This document shows positions 56,084-64,000 of a DNA stretch of 64,000 nucleotides, piece after piece (the stretch's first letter is position 1; each line of letters begins with the position of its first letter). The notes under the pieces were generated by a model. That model had not been told where the DNA came from. It ran no database searches and saw only the letters and a list, made by a program, of their open reading frames with translations. This DNA is from Georgenia sp. EYE_87 (GTDB taxonomy: Bacteria > Actinomycetota > Actinomycetes > Actinomycetales > Actinomycetaceae): NCBI RefSeq assembly GCF_023148685.1, contig NZ_JAHXNL010000003.1, positions 1 to 64,000 on the forward strand, read 5' to 3'. Both the position numbers and the translations under genes were made by a program.

Positions 56084-57064
56084 TCAATTGGCGGCAATTA
56101 GTTCGTCGACGTCGATGGGGGCCTCGACCAGTCCGTCCTTTTGGGCGAGCTCAGCCTGCGTACGGATCGACTCGGCGTTGACGCTTTCCGGATACTGGGG
56201 AAGCAACACCTTGGCCGTCAGCTCCTCGTCCATCTCTGTAAAGTTGGAGACCTGAGCCCGCACCTCGTCGGGGTTCTCGGAGGCGAACTTAGAAGCCTCC
56301 GAGATCGCGGCGGTGAACCGCTCAACGGCGTCTGGCTGCTGCTCGACGGTCTGCTGCATCGCGAAGTAGACGCCGGCCACGTTGTTGGGGCTGGTGTCCA
56401 GGAAAGGCCAGGACAGGACTTTGTTACCCGCATCCTTGTGAAGAGACACGAAGGGTTCGACGGCGAACGCGGCGTCCACGCGCGATTCAGCCAGCGCCGG
56501 GACCATATCCGGATAGTTGAGCTCGACGAAGTTCACCTTGTCGGGGTCGCCCCCGGCGGCCCTGATGGACTGGCGGGTCGTGACATAGGCATTGCCTGCC
56601 AGGGTGTTCACCGCGACCGTCTTGCCTTCGAGTTCCTTGGCCGAGGTCAGCGTGCTCTGCCCATTCACCAGGACAGCACTGTAGTCGGGTTCCTCATTCA
56701 GCGACGCACTGCCGGCGGCGATGATTGTTACATCCATACCGCGCCCACGAGCAACAGCAAGCGACACCGGGTTGCTGAATCCAATGTCATATTGTCCGCT
56801 GACCACACTCGGGAGTAGGGCGGCGCCACCCTCAGCGATTTCGAAGGTCACGTCAAGACCGTGCTCGTCAAACATGCCGAGTTCCTCGGCCAGGTAAGCC
56901 GGCGCCACGTCGAGGCTCGTGAGAATGCCTACGGTGAGCGGAATGGTTTCCGCTGCAGAGCCCTCCGCTTCCGGCGCACTTCCGGCGGAGGAGCCGCAGG
57001 CCGCCGTGGTGGCCAGCACAGAAGCAGCGGCGATGAGAATGATCGAACGTCTACGAAGCGGCAT
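56084..57064 (-). CDS. ABC substrate-binding lipoprotein, SsuA/NMT1-like (first)
   Basis: A 326-residue class II binding protein of the SsuA/THI5 type. The lipoprotein signal ends TTAACG with Cys23. The mature start TIPLTVGILTSLDVAPAYLAEELG is typical, as are GGAALLPSVVSGQYDIGF and AFAVEPFVS. AGGAGG lies 5 nt before the chosen ATG. It is the first gene of the six-gene operon, which lacks its own permease and ATPase; those at 48874-51436 are the probable partners. Likely ligand: the operon's starting compound. Confidence 0.88.
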   Translation of the reverse strand: MPLRRRSIILIAAASVLATTAACGSSAGSAPEAEGSAAETIPLTVGILTSLDVAPAYLAEELGMFDEHGLDVTFEIAEGGAALLPSVVSGQYDIGFSNPVSLAVARGRGMDVTIIAAGSASLNEEPDYSAVLVNGQSTLTSAKELEGKTVAVNTLAGNAYVTTRQSIRAAGGDPDKVNFVELNYPDMVPALAESRVDAAFAVEPFVSLHKDAGNKVLSWPFLDTSPNNVAGVYFAMQQTVEQQPDAVERFTAAISEASKFASENPDEVRAQVSNFTEMDEELTAKVLLPQYPESVNAESIRTQAELAQKDGLVEAPIDVDELIAAN

Positions 57065-57173
57065 CTTTGCCTCCTGGTAAGTCACGGAGTGGCTCTGGGG
57101 GACGAGCCGGGCAAGACGCTAGCTCGGAGAAGGACGGCATAGTTCACACCCTCCCGCTGAGCGGAAGTGACCC

Positions 57174-57944
57174 TTACGAGCCGCCCCCCACGGCGGGGGA
57201 CAACCGGCGGCCGATCGCCGATGCGGACGTCCGAAGCGCTGGGACGAGACGTGAGTAGTTTGTCCCGGCCCGAGCGACGATGGTGAGCGCGGCCGCAAAT
57301 TCTCCGGCCGAATTAAAAACCGGCACCGCAACGGAACTGACACCGATCGTGAACTCACTGTGCACTGCAGCGATCTGTTCTTCTTTCACCGTCCCTACAA
57401 CCTGGCAGAGGCGCCTGTAGTTGGTGATGGTATAGGGGGTGTATTGACGCAGGGATGTCTCGCCGACTGACGCCAGGAGGTCATCACCACCGAACGCGAG
57501 CATTACCTTCCCGACGCTCGTTGCGTGTAAGGGTGCTCTCCGCCCGATGTTCGTCTCCGTACGAACGGACTTATGGCCGGAAATTACTTCGATGTAGAGA
57601 GCCTCCAGCCCATCCTCCACGGCGAGATGCACATTTTCATGCGTTGCCTCGTAGAGGTCCTGCATGTACGGCAGGGCGACTCGCTGCAGTTGGGCTCGAA
57701 ATGGTATCAAAGATGCAAGCTCCCAGAGGTGAACTCCGATTCGGTAACGCCCTGCAGAAGTGCGTTCTAGCGCTTTGACATCAACGAGCTCGGCGGCAAG
57801 TCGATGTACCGTGGAAAGCGGAATTCCTGTCACGCTGGCTATTTCCGTCAGCGTCATCGTCGGCCGCGTCGATTCAAATGCGCCCAAGACAGACCACGCG
57901 CGATGGATCGTCGTTCGTCCTGGCTCTCTGGAGTTACCACTCAT
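57174..57944 (-). CDS. IclR-family regulator (second)
   Basis: A 256-residue IclR-type regulator. The winged helix-turn-helix includes TLTEIASVTGIPLSTVHRLA (about 33-52), and the effector domain has HATSVGKVMLAFG. It lies on the same strand as, and immediately upstream of, the binding-protein gene, 109 nt apart, so it is the likely regulator of the six-gene operon and perhaps of the transporter. Confidence 0.87.
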   Translation of the reverse strand: MSGNSREPGRTTIHRAWSVLGAFESTRPTMTLTEIASVTGIPLSTVHRLAAELVDVKALERTSAGRYRIGVHLWELASLIPFRAQLQRVALPYMQDLYEATHENVHLAVEDGLEALYIEVISGHKSVRTETNIGRRAPLHATSVGKVMLAFGGDDLLASVGETSLRQYTPYTITNYRRLCQVVGTVKEEQIAAVHSEFTIGVSSVAVPVFNSAGEFAAALTIVARAGTNYSRLVPALRTSASAIGRRLSPAVGGGS

Positions 57945-58327
57945 ACGAGCACGTCCAAGTCTTCTTCTTGTCGGACACTTACACCACCCATCACCGAGTG
58001 GACGTGATGATGGACGCCAGCGGTGTCTCGCAGACTTTCCGTAACCGCCGCTAAGGGACGAAACGGCTGGGACTGCCATCACTGGCTCCTGCTCCTACGG
58101 TAGCGCCACCCGCCTCGGCGTCACCGAACACGGCGCTATGTGTGATGGGTGAACGAATCGATGACGAGCGAATCGAGCAGTGAGCGTGCGTCCGGGTCAG
58201 GGTTCGACTGGCTCCTCGGCAACCGCGCGCCCCGACCTCCTCCCGACTCCGTGGCTCTCCAATCGACGCTTCGAGGATTCTGCCGACTGTCACAGGCGTA
58301 GTGCCCCGTAGTGATCCGGGGGCGGTT
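57945..58327. other. Non-coding stretch
   Basis: About 380 bases with no recognised gene. It separates the IclR gene from the transposase fragment and probably includes IS debris; I found no terminal inverted repeats. Confidence 0.4.
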
Positions 58328-58740
58328 AATCGAGGAGGCGCGCGGGCCTCGCGCGTGATGGTCGGGTCGGCGCGGTCTGGGGACCGTCGATGCCGATGGC
58401 GACGGTGCGCAGCAGTCGGAGGGTCCGGACGATCTTCTTGATGGACTCGCCGGGCTCGCGTGTGAGGAAGTGGGTGATGACCAGCGCGGCGAAGACGACG
58501 GTCAGGTGTGCCCCGATGGCATCTCGCTGGCGGTGGAACACCGGCCTGGCGCGCAGGTCCGACTTGGTGATGCGGAACGAGGCCTCGACCCGCCACGGGT
58601 CGTGGTACGCCGCGATGACAGCGTGGCCGGTCGTCTCCACAGGCAGATTTGTCACGTAGTCCTTCGTGCGACCAACCCCCAGCTCATCGACATCCTCGGC
58701 CCACGTGCCTCCCAAGACCTGCGGATCGGCGTCGAGCGCG
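58328..58740 (-). pseudogene. C-terminal fragment of a DDE transposase (IS1634-like)
   Basis: The minus frame reads KDYVTNLPVETTGHAVIAAY, then DPWRVEASFRITKSDLRARP and IKKIVRTLRLLRTVAI, the conserved end of DDE transposases of the IS1634/IS1380 kind; the Glu of VEASF is the third catalytic acid. About 135 codons survive. The first two Asp and the rest of the enzyme are missing, and upstream bases (58741-58998) are unrecognised. It marks past insertion between two catabolic units. Confidence 0.72.
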
Positions 58741-58998
58741 GTCGATTCGTCGTCCCGACGTCGAGGTGGCCACCTCGTGCACCCTCGGCGCTCTGCTGGC
58801 GATCCTCCACCTCCCGCTCTCCACCGCCGCCCGCGAGAACATCGACCAGATCTTCCCGAGTCGACGCTCACCATGGTCGGCGTGCCAGCCGACGACGCGC
58901 TCGAAGTCGCCTCGCGCCCACTCCCGCCTCTGCCCGCCGGGGTCTGATCGTTCTCTGGGGGCGCACCCTGGGGCGGACGGCCGCGCGGCGCTCGAATC

Positions 58999-60198
58999 TC
59001 AGGCAGGCGTCCCCGTGAACTCGGCCTCCGGGTCGTGGCCGTAGATCCAGCCGTTGGCGACCAGCGGGTCACCGTCCGCAAGGGCGGCGTCCCGCGACTC
59101 CTGCTCCGGCCCGTCGGGCAGGTGGTTGATGTGTGCGCGGGCGTGGCTGACCTGCTGGATCCGGGTGGTCCGCGGCAGGCGGATCTCCTCATACCGGCGC
59201 AGCGCCTGCCCCGGGTCGGGCTCGGCGGCGAGGCAGGCCGCCAAGGTGGCGGCATCCTCCAGGGCCTGCGCCGCCCCCTGGGCGTAGAACGGGAACATCG
59301 GGTGCGCCGCGTCGCCGAGCAGGGTCACGCGCCCCGAGGTCCAGCGGGTGAGGGGTGCCCGATCCAGCAGCGCCCACCGTCCCGGGGTGCCCGCGGCACT
59401 GATGAGCTCCGTGAGTCGCGGGTCCCACCCCTCGAACTCGGAGAGGAACTCCTCGACCGTCGCAGTCGCGCTCCAGGACTCGTCGGTGTAGTCCCCGGCC
59501 GGCGCGAAAGCCACGAGGTTGACCAGCCGACCGGCAGAGATCGGGTAGTGCACCAGGTGATGGTCGGGCCCGATCCACAGCGTGTGCGCGTGCCGACGGG
59601 CGAAGGCGGGGGCCACGTCCGCCGGGACGAGCGCCCGGAAGGCGCAGATGCCGGAGTACTCCGGCGGCGACGGGTCCGTCACAGTGCTCCGAACCACCGA
59701 GTGGACCCCGTCGGCACCGACGACGACGTCGGCCCTGTCCACACTGCCGTCGGCGAACGTGAGGCGGACACCGTCGTCGTCCTGCTCGACGGCGACGCAC
59801 CGGGCGCCGAGGCGGACGGCACCGTCCGGCACCGCGGCCCGGATCACGTCGAGGAAGTCGGCACGGTGGACCGTGTAGGTGTGCTCGCCGTAGAGGTGTT
59901 CGCACGCCTCGGTGAGATTTTCCGAGGAGATGACCTCACCGTCCTTCCACCGCCGGAACTCCCAGCCCACCTCCATCCGCACGGCCGATTCCTCGAGGAG
60001 GTCCATCACCCCCAGGCGCCGGACCAGTCTGCCTGCGTTGGGCGCGACGACCAGACCGGCTCCCACCTCCCCCAGCTCACCGGCCTGCTCGTACACCGTC
60101 GCGCCGATCCCGGCGCGGTGCAGGAAGGCAGCCGTCGCCATGCCGCCGATTCCGCCGCCCACCACGGCGACGCGCGGACCATCTGATCTCGTGCTCAT
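58999..60198 (-). CDS. FAD-dependent aromatic monooxygenase (salicylate hydroxylase-like)
   Basis: A 399-residue group A flavoprotein hydroxylase. The FAD-binding GGGIGGMAT lies at 14-22, the DG motif in VVGADGVHS near 160, and the GD motif with LLGDAAHPMFPFYAQG near 298. Such enzymes hydroxylate, sometimes with loss of a carboxylate, a phenolic or N-heteroaromatic acid using NAD(P)H and oxygen. Close types include salicylate 1-hydroxylase, 3-hydroxybenzoate 6-hydroxylase and 6-hydroxynicotinate 3-monooxygenase. Here it could supply hydroxyquinol for the dioxygenase at 46708. It follows a binding-protein gene by 28 nt. Confidence 0.88.
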   Translation of the reverse strand: MSTRSDGPRVAVVGGGIGGMATAAFLHRAGIGATVYEQAGELGEVGAGLVVAPNAGRLVRRLGVMDLLEESAVRMEVGWEFRRWKDGEVISSENLTEACEHLYGEHTYTVHRADFLDVIRAAVPDGAVRLGARCVAVEQDDDGVRLTFADGSVDRADVVVGADGVHSVVRSTVTDPSPPEYSGICAFRALVPADVAPAFARRHAHTLWIGPDHHLVHYPISAGRLVNLVAFAPAGDYTDESWSATATVEEFLSEFEGWDPRLTELISAAGTPGRWALLDRAPLTRWTSGRVTLLGDAAHPMFPFYAQGAAQALEDAATLAACLAAEPDPGQALRRYEEIRLPRTTRIQQVSHARAHINHLPDGPEQESRDAALADGDPLVANGWIYGHDPEAEFTGTPA

Positions 60199-60226
60199 CT
60201 CGCTCCTCGGCCTCCGCTCGGCCCGG

Positions 60227-61201
60227 TCACGGCAGGAGGGCCGCGACGTCGACCGGCTCGGTCACCAGCCCGTACTCGAGCGCGAGGTCGGCGTGCAGGT
60301 CGACCGCCGCGGCGCTGAGCTCGGTCGGGAACTCCGGCATGACGAGCTGCTCGCGGACCTCGGGAGAGATCTCGGTGTACTCGCCGAGGATGGCGCGCGC
60401 CTCGTCCGGGTTGTCCCGGGCGAACGACTGGGACTCGACCATGGCGGCGGTGAACGCCTCGACCGTGTCGGAGTTCTTCGCGGCGTAGTCGCCGGTGGTG
60501 AAGTACGCGGCGATGAGGAGCTCGGGGTCGGTCTCGGCGTAGTTGTGGCTGATCACCCGCCCGCCGTCGTTCTTGGCGATCGTGAGGAAGGGCTCCAGCA
60601 CCCAGATGGCGTCGACCCGCCCGGAGGCGAGCGCGGCGGGCATGTCGGGGAATGGCATCTCGACGAACTCGACCGCCGAGGGGTCTCCTCCCGCGCCCTT
60701 GACGACGTGGCTGACAGTGACGTCCCCGATGTTCTTCAGCGTCGAGACCGCAACCGTGCGCCCGGCCAGGTCGCTCGGGCTCTGGATGTCCGAGCCCTCC
60801 GGCACGACGACGGCACTGAAGTCCGACGTCGTGTCGCCGGTCGTGGTGTTGGCCGGTGCGATGAGCCGCAGCGGCAGGCCCTGGCCCGTGGCGACGATGA
60901 GGGAGGGGACGTTGGAGAAGCCGAAGTCGTAGGTACCGCTGACGACCGCGGGAATGATTGCCGCTCCTCCCTGCGCCATCTCGAAGGTCAGGTCGAGGCC
61001 GTGCTCGGCGAAGATGCCCTCCTTCTCGCCGAGGAAGATTGCTGCGGTGTCGACGATGGGCATCACGCCCACGGTGACAGGGGTGAGCGAGCCGGTCGTG
61101 GGTGCCTCACCACCTCCGCTCTCGGCTGCCCCGCCACCGCCGCAGGCAGCAAGGGCGACAGCAGCGGCCAGTGCGCCGACCGGGCCGAGTGTCTTCTTCA
61201 A
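60227..61201 (-). CDS. ABC substrate-binding lipoprotein, SsuA/NMT1-like (second)
   Basis: A 324-residue class II binding protein, a paralogue of the one at 56084. The lipoprotein signal ends ALAACG with Cys20. Shared stretches include GGAAIIPAVVSGTYDFGF and DAIWVLEPFL. It has no permease or ATPase beside it and is first in a two-gene unit with the FAD monooxygenase, so it probably delivers the aromatic substrate of that enzyme to the transporter at 48874-51436. Confidence 0.88.
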   Translation of the reverse strand: MKKTLGPVGALAAAVALAACGGGGAAESGGGEAPTTGSLTPVTVGVMPIVDTAAIFLGEKEGIFAEHGLDLTFEMAQGGAAIIPAVVSGTYDFGFSNVPSLIVATGQGLPLRLIAPANTTTGDTTSDFSAVVVPEGSDIQSPSDLAGRTVAVSTLKNIGDVTVSHVVKGAGGDPSAVEFVEMPFPDMPAALASGRVDAIWVLEPFLTIAKNDGGRVISHNYAETDPELLIAAYFTTGDYAAKNSDTVEAFTAAMVESQSFARDNPDEARAILGEYTEISPEVREQLVMPEFPTELSAAAVDLHADLALEYGLVTEPVDVAALLP

Positions 61202-61330
61202 CGGCGGACTCCTTTGTCGCGGTGAAAACGTGCTTATCCGGGTGAAGCCCCGATGCTTCCCGAGCCTGCGATCGTGGGGGAACGGCTATGTTCATTCAAC
61301 GATCAATGACGGGTGCGGCGGAGGAGGAGC

Positions 61331-62104
61331 ATGCCGCGGACGAGCCAACCCGGCCGGAGCGTGAGTTCCAAGCTGTTCGAGATCCTCTATGCGTTTCAGC
61401 CAGGGCGGACGCGGCTGTCGCTCGCCGAGCTGACTCGCATCACCGGCCTGCCCCACGCGACCGTGCGGCGGCTCGTCCTCGAGCTTGTGCAGGTGGGTGC
61501 CCTCCACCGCGCCACCGACGGCACGTTCACGGTCGGACTCCGGCTGTGGCGGCTCGGCACGCTCGCGCCGTTGACGGTCCCGTTACGCTCGGCCGCGCTG
61601 CCGTTCATGGAGGACCTCTACACGGCCCTGAAACAGCACGTTCAGCTCGCGGTGCGAGAGGGCACCGAGGCGGTGATCGTGGAGCGGCTGTCGGCGAGCC
61701 CCGCGGTCGACGTCGTGTCCCAGGTCGGTGGCCACCTGCCGCTGCACAGCTCGGGAGTGGGGAAGGTGCTCCTGGCACACGCGCCGGAGGAGATCGTCCA
61801 GCGGGTGATCGGTGACGGGCTTCCTCGGTTGACACCGCGGACCATCACGGACCCGCAGCGGCTCGGGCAGGTGCTGGCAGAGTGCCGAGGCACCGGCGTC
61901 GCCACCGTCCGTGAGGAGACGAGCAGCATGGCCGACTCGGTGGCCTCGCGGATCATGGATGCCGACGGCAACGTCGTGGCTGCCCTGTCGGTGGTCGTCA
62001 GGTCGGGCACCGTCTACCTGCGGGCCGTCACGCCAACCGTGATCGCGTCGGCGCTCGGCATCTCCCGACGGCTCGGCTGGACCCCAAGAGCCGGAGTTCG
62101 GTAG
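61331..62104 (+). CDS. IclR-family regulator (third)
   Basis: A 257-residue IclR-type regulator. The N-terminal winged helix-turn-helix includes LAELTRITGLPHATVRRLV, and the effector-binding domain has PLHSSGVGKVLLAHA. GGAGGAG lies just before the ATG at 61331; an upstream ATG at 61313 would add six Arg-rich residues. It diverges from the binding-protein/monooxygenase pair across 129 nt and most likely controls it. It resembles the IclR at 57174 more than the one at 18503. Confidence 0.87.
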   Translation: MPRTSQPGRSVSSKLFEILYAFQPGRTRLSLAELTRITGLPHATVRRLVLELVQVGALHRATDGTFTVGLRLWRLGTLAPLTVPLRSAALPFMEDLYTALKQHVQLAVREGTEAVIVERLSASPAVDVVSQVGGHLPLHSSGVGKVLLAHAPEEIVQRVIGDGLPRLTPRTITDPQRLGQVLAECRGTGVATVREETSSMADSVASRIMDADGNVVAALSVVVRSGTVYLRAVTPTVIASALGISRRLGWTPRAGVR

Positions 62105-62255
62105 CGGCGCGAGGCGGGGCGGCCTGGCCACGTACCACTCACTCGCCCGGACGTGGCCGGCAGGTCATTCGGAGAGCTGGGCTCGGTCCCCGAGTTGTGA
62201 CCCGACCCACCTCCAATTCGGAAACATCAGGCAGTAATCGACGGTTCAACCACTT

Positions 62256-62879
62256 GTGACCACTACTGCTGACCTTCAGACCCAGAACGCGCTCGTCCTC
62301 GACGAGCGCGCCCAGGACCTGCTCTTCCGCGAGGCCCGCACGGCCAACGCGTTCACGGACGAGCCCGTCACCGACGAGCAGATCGACGCGATCTTCCAGC
62401 TCGTGAAGTGGGCGCCCACGTCGATGAACACCCAGCCGCTCCGGGTCGTCGTCGTCCGTTCCGCCGAGGCCAAGGCCCGCCTCCTCCCCCATATGTCCGA
62501 GGGCAACCGGGCCAAGACGGCGGCCGCCCCCGCCACCGCCCTTCTTGCCGCGGACATCGACTTCCACGACGAGCTCCCGCGGACGTTCCCGCACTTCCCC
62601 GGCGCCCGCGACATGTTCGCCGGTGACGAGGAGTCGCGCGCCCGCACCGCCGAGCTCAACACGGGCCTCCAGGTGGGCTACGCGATCATCGGCATCCGTG
62701 CGGCCGGCCTCGCCGCCGGCCCGATGACCGGCTTCGACGCCGACGCGATCTCCCGCGAGTTCTTCCCGGACGGCCGTCACCGCGTGCTGGTCGCCATCAA
62801 CATGGGCAAGCCCGCCGAGGACGCCTGGCACGACCGCCTGCCGCGGCTCGGCTTCGACGAGGTCGTCACGACGCTCTGA
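62256..62879 (+). CDS. Nitroreductase-family reductase (RutE/malonic semialdehyde reductase-like)
   Basis: A 207-residue FMN-dependent nitroreductase-family enzyme. The WAPTSMNTQPLRVVVV segment near 50 is the family's FMN-binding opening, and GIRAAGLAAGPMTGFD is typical of the RutE/HadB-like branch annotated as malonic semialdehyde reductase. It starts with GTG. It is followed by a strong hairpin and stands alone; involvement in the aromatic pathway is not evident. Confidence 0.85.
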   Translation: MTTTADLQTQNALVLDERAQDLLFREARTANAFTDEPVTDEQIDAIFQLVKWAPTSMNTQPLRVVVVRSAEAKARLLPHMSEGNRAKTAAAPATALLAADIDFHDELPRTFPHFPGARDMFAGDEESRARTAELNTGLQVGYAIIGIRAAGLAAGPMTGFDADAISREFFPDGRHRVLVAINMGKPAEDAWHDRLPRLGFDEVVTTL

Positions 62880-62893
62880 GCCTCTGAGCTGAC

Positions 62894-62931
62894 CGACGGG
62901 CGCGGCCTCCGACCGGGGGCCGCGCCCGTCG
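62894..62931 (+). terminator. Terminator after the nitroreductase gene
   Basis: A perfect 14-bp stem (62894-62907 with 62918-62931) and 10-nt loop, 14 nt after the stop. It may also serve the convergent GNAT gene. Confidence 0.78.
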
Positions 62932-62995
62932 CTCGTCCATCCCCCGGCGCCTCAGCCGCTACCCCGACAGACCGCCTCCAGCGCGGTCTCGAGGC

Positions 62996-63571
62996 TCAGG
63001 GGATGTCTCTGCGCATGACGATCCGCGGCATCCTGCTCGCCACGGCGTCGGTCGTCCCGATCACCCGGAACCCCACCTTCTCGAACATGGACCGCGTGCC
63101 GACGAACGCCATCGTCAGGTCCATGCGCCCGGGCGGGTCCACCGGGTAGGCCTCGACCGCCGGCGCGCCGCGGGACGCCGCGTACGCCACCGCGCCCTCG
63201 ATGAGCTGGCCCGTGACTCCCTTCTTCCGGTGCCCGCTGCGCACGACGACGCAGATGATGCTCCACACCGGCACGTCGTCGACCGGGCGGATGAGCTTCG
63301 AGCCGGCGAGGCGGGGTATCTCGGCACGGGCCCCGACGTTGCACCAGCCGACCGGCACGCCGTCGAGATAGGTGACCACCCCAGGCGGGTTCTCGCGCTC
63401 GCACAGGGCCCGCATCGCCTGTTCCCGGTCACCGCCGCCGAGCTCCTCGATGTCCTTGGCCCGTAGCCGGTGCGAGAGGCACCAGCAGTGTGTCGCCCGG
63501 CGGTTCGGGTTGATGACGTCGGCGAAGTCCTCGAACCGGTCGGGCGTCACGGGATGCGTCTCCCAGGTCAT
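62996..63571 (-). CDS. GNAT-family acetyltransferase
   Basis: A 191-residue GNAT-like protein. The acetyl-CoA-binding core is VWSIICVVVRSGHRKKGVTGQLIEGAVAYA (written here in parts: a V-rich strand, then RxxGxxG as RSGHRKKGVTG). An N-terminal Cys/Trp motif (THCWCLSH) is shared by a subgroup. The acceptor substrate is unknown. Convergent with the nitroreductase gene. Confidence 0.82.
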   Translation of the reverse strand: MTWETHPVTPDRFEDFADVINPNRRATHCWCLSHRLRAKDIEELGGGDREQAMRALCERENPPGVVTYLDGVPVGWCNVGARAEIPRLAGSKLIRPVDDVPVWSIICVVVRSGHRKKGVTGQLIEGAVAYAASRGAPAVEAYPVDPPGRMDLTMAFVGTRSMFEKVGFRVIGTTDAVASRMPRIVMRRDIP

Positions 63572-63679
63572 CGGTGACCTCCCCGGCCCGGCCTGTGATG
63601 TCGTCGTGCGCGCATGGTCACAGTGTGGCGCGACCCTCCGACACGTGGCGGCTGCGCCGTCGTCACTAGGCTGCCTGGC

Positions 63680-64000
63680 ATGCACAGGGACGGGCTGGGG
63701 CGGCTGCAGGTGGTCTGCGGGCCGATGTTCGCCGGGAAGTCCGAGGAGCTGCTGCGCCGGGTGCGCCGCGCCCAGCTCGCCGGGCTCGCCGTCGAGGTGG
63801 TCAACCACGCGCTCGACGAGCGGCACGGCGCCGGCCAGGTGGCCTCGCACTCCGGGCTCAGCGTCCCGTCCCGCGCGGCGCCGGACGTCCCCTCGCTGGT
63901 GGAGCTCGTCGCCGGCCAGCAGCTGGACCTGCTCGCGATCGACGAGGCACAGTTCTTCGGCGCGGACCTCGTCCCGGTGGTCGGCGACCTGGCGCTGCGG
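63680..64000 (+). CDS. tdk: Thymidine kinase (partial, runs off the window)
   Basis: The first 107 residues of a type II thymidine kinase. The Walker A loop is GPMFAGKSEELLR near 14-26 and the Walker B/catalytic region DLLAIDEAQFFG near 90-101, which holds the catalytic Glu. It phosphorylates thymidine in the salvage pathway with ATP. The zinc-binding C-terminal lasso domain lies beyond the right edge. The ATG at 63680 has no strong Shine-Dalgarno. Confidence 0.9.
   Translation, partial: MHRDGLGRLQVVCGPMFAGKSEELLRRVRRAQLAGLAVEVVNHALDERHGAGQVASHSGLSVPSRAAPDVPSLVELVAGQQLDLLAIDEAQFFGADLVPVVGDLALR

Noticed and set aside
58741-58998. Plus-strand frame with LGALLAILHLPLSTAAREN as a gene start
   Set aside because: The similarity is too short to name and the frame has no start signal; probably debris beside the transposase fragment.

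Overview
The window is high-GC DNA with GTG, TTG and ATG starts. A mycothiol-type formaldehyde dehydrogenase (2343-3437) and a CarD-family RNA-polymerase binding protein (3601-4128) point to an actinomycete. A Micrococcales-like soil organism is my guess, not something the sequence proves. No rRNA, tRNA or CRISPR array was seen.

Layout. (1) 0-7.3 kb: ordinary chromosomal genes (MscR plus a metallo-hydrolase, a CarD-like protein, a secreted phosphoesterase), a MurB-like remnant, and a partial second copy of the phosphoesterase at the left edge. (2) 7.9-23.6 kb: a catabolic locus. One leftward operon runs livK-livH-livM-livG-livF-SDR-ThDP enzyme-aldehyde dehydrogenase and ends in a decayed second livK. 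An IclR regulator diverges from it, followed by a quinone-oxidoreductase-like gene and a rightward set of a second ThDP enzyme, an aldo/keto reductase and a DUF1330 protein. Together these look like import of a small organic acid, ThDP-dependent C-C chemistry on a 2-oxo acid and aldehyde oxidation; the substrate is unknown. (3) 23.7-26.5 kb: a scrambled NhaA-DsbA pseudogene, a membrane protein and a small unknown gene.

(4) 26.7-41.5 kb: a defence-like island with lower GC and mixed codon use. It holds an HNH nuclease, an ISL3-type remnant, a DNA C5-cytosine methyltransferase and, divergent from it, three overlapping genes: a P-loop ATPase with a Cys cluster, a 481-aa unknown protein and a 1668-aa protein ending in an FtsK-type motor. 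Size order and architecture resemble the DptF-DptG-DptH restriction module of phosphorothioate (Dnd) systems, but no dnd genes are present and a cytosine methyltransferase sits in their place. I consider this the best candidate for an undescribed system. Next come a coupled zinc-ribbon/membrane-protein pair and a three-gene operon with an HExxH metalloprotease and a dCTP-deaminase-like protein that carries Gln at the expected catalytic Glu.

(5) 41.8-62.1 kb: aromatic and unusual-carbon catabolism. It contains a frameshifted HyuA-HyuB hydantoinase/oxoprolinase gene, hydroxyquinol 1,2-dioxygenase, maleylacetate reductase, a NitT/TauT-type ABC transporter, a six-gene coupled operon (binding protein, epimerase-like, alpha/beta hydrolase, SDR, SnoaL-like, Gfo/Idh), an FAD monooxygenase with a second orphan binding protein, and two more IclR regulators. 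A ring-hydroxylation to hydroxyquinol to maleylacetate to 3-oxoadipate route is the simplest reading. (6) 62.2-64 kb: a nitroreductase-family reductase, a GNAT acetyltransferase and the start of thymidine kinase.
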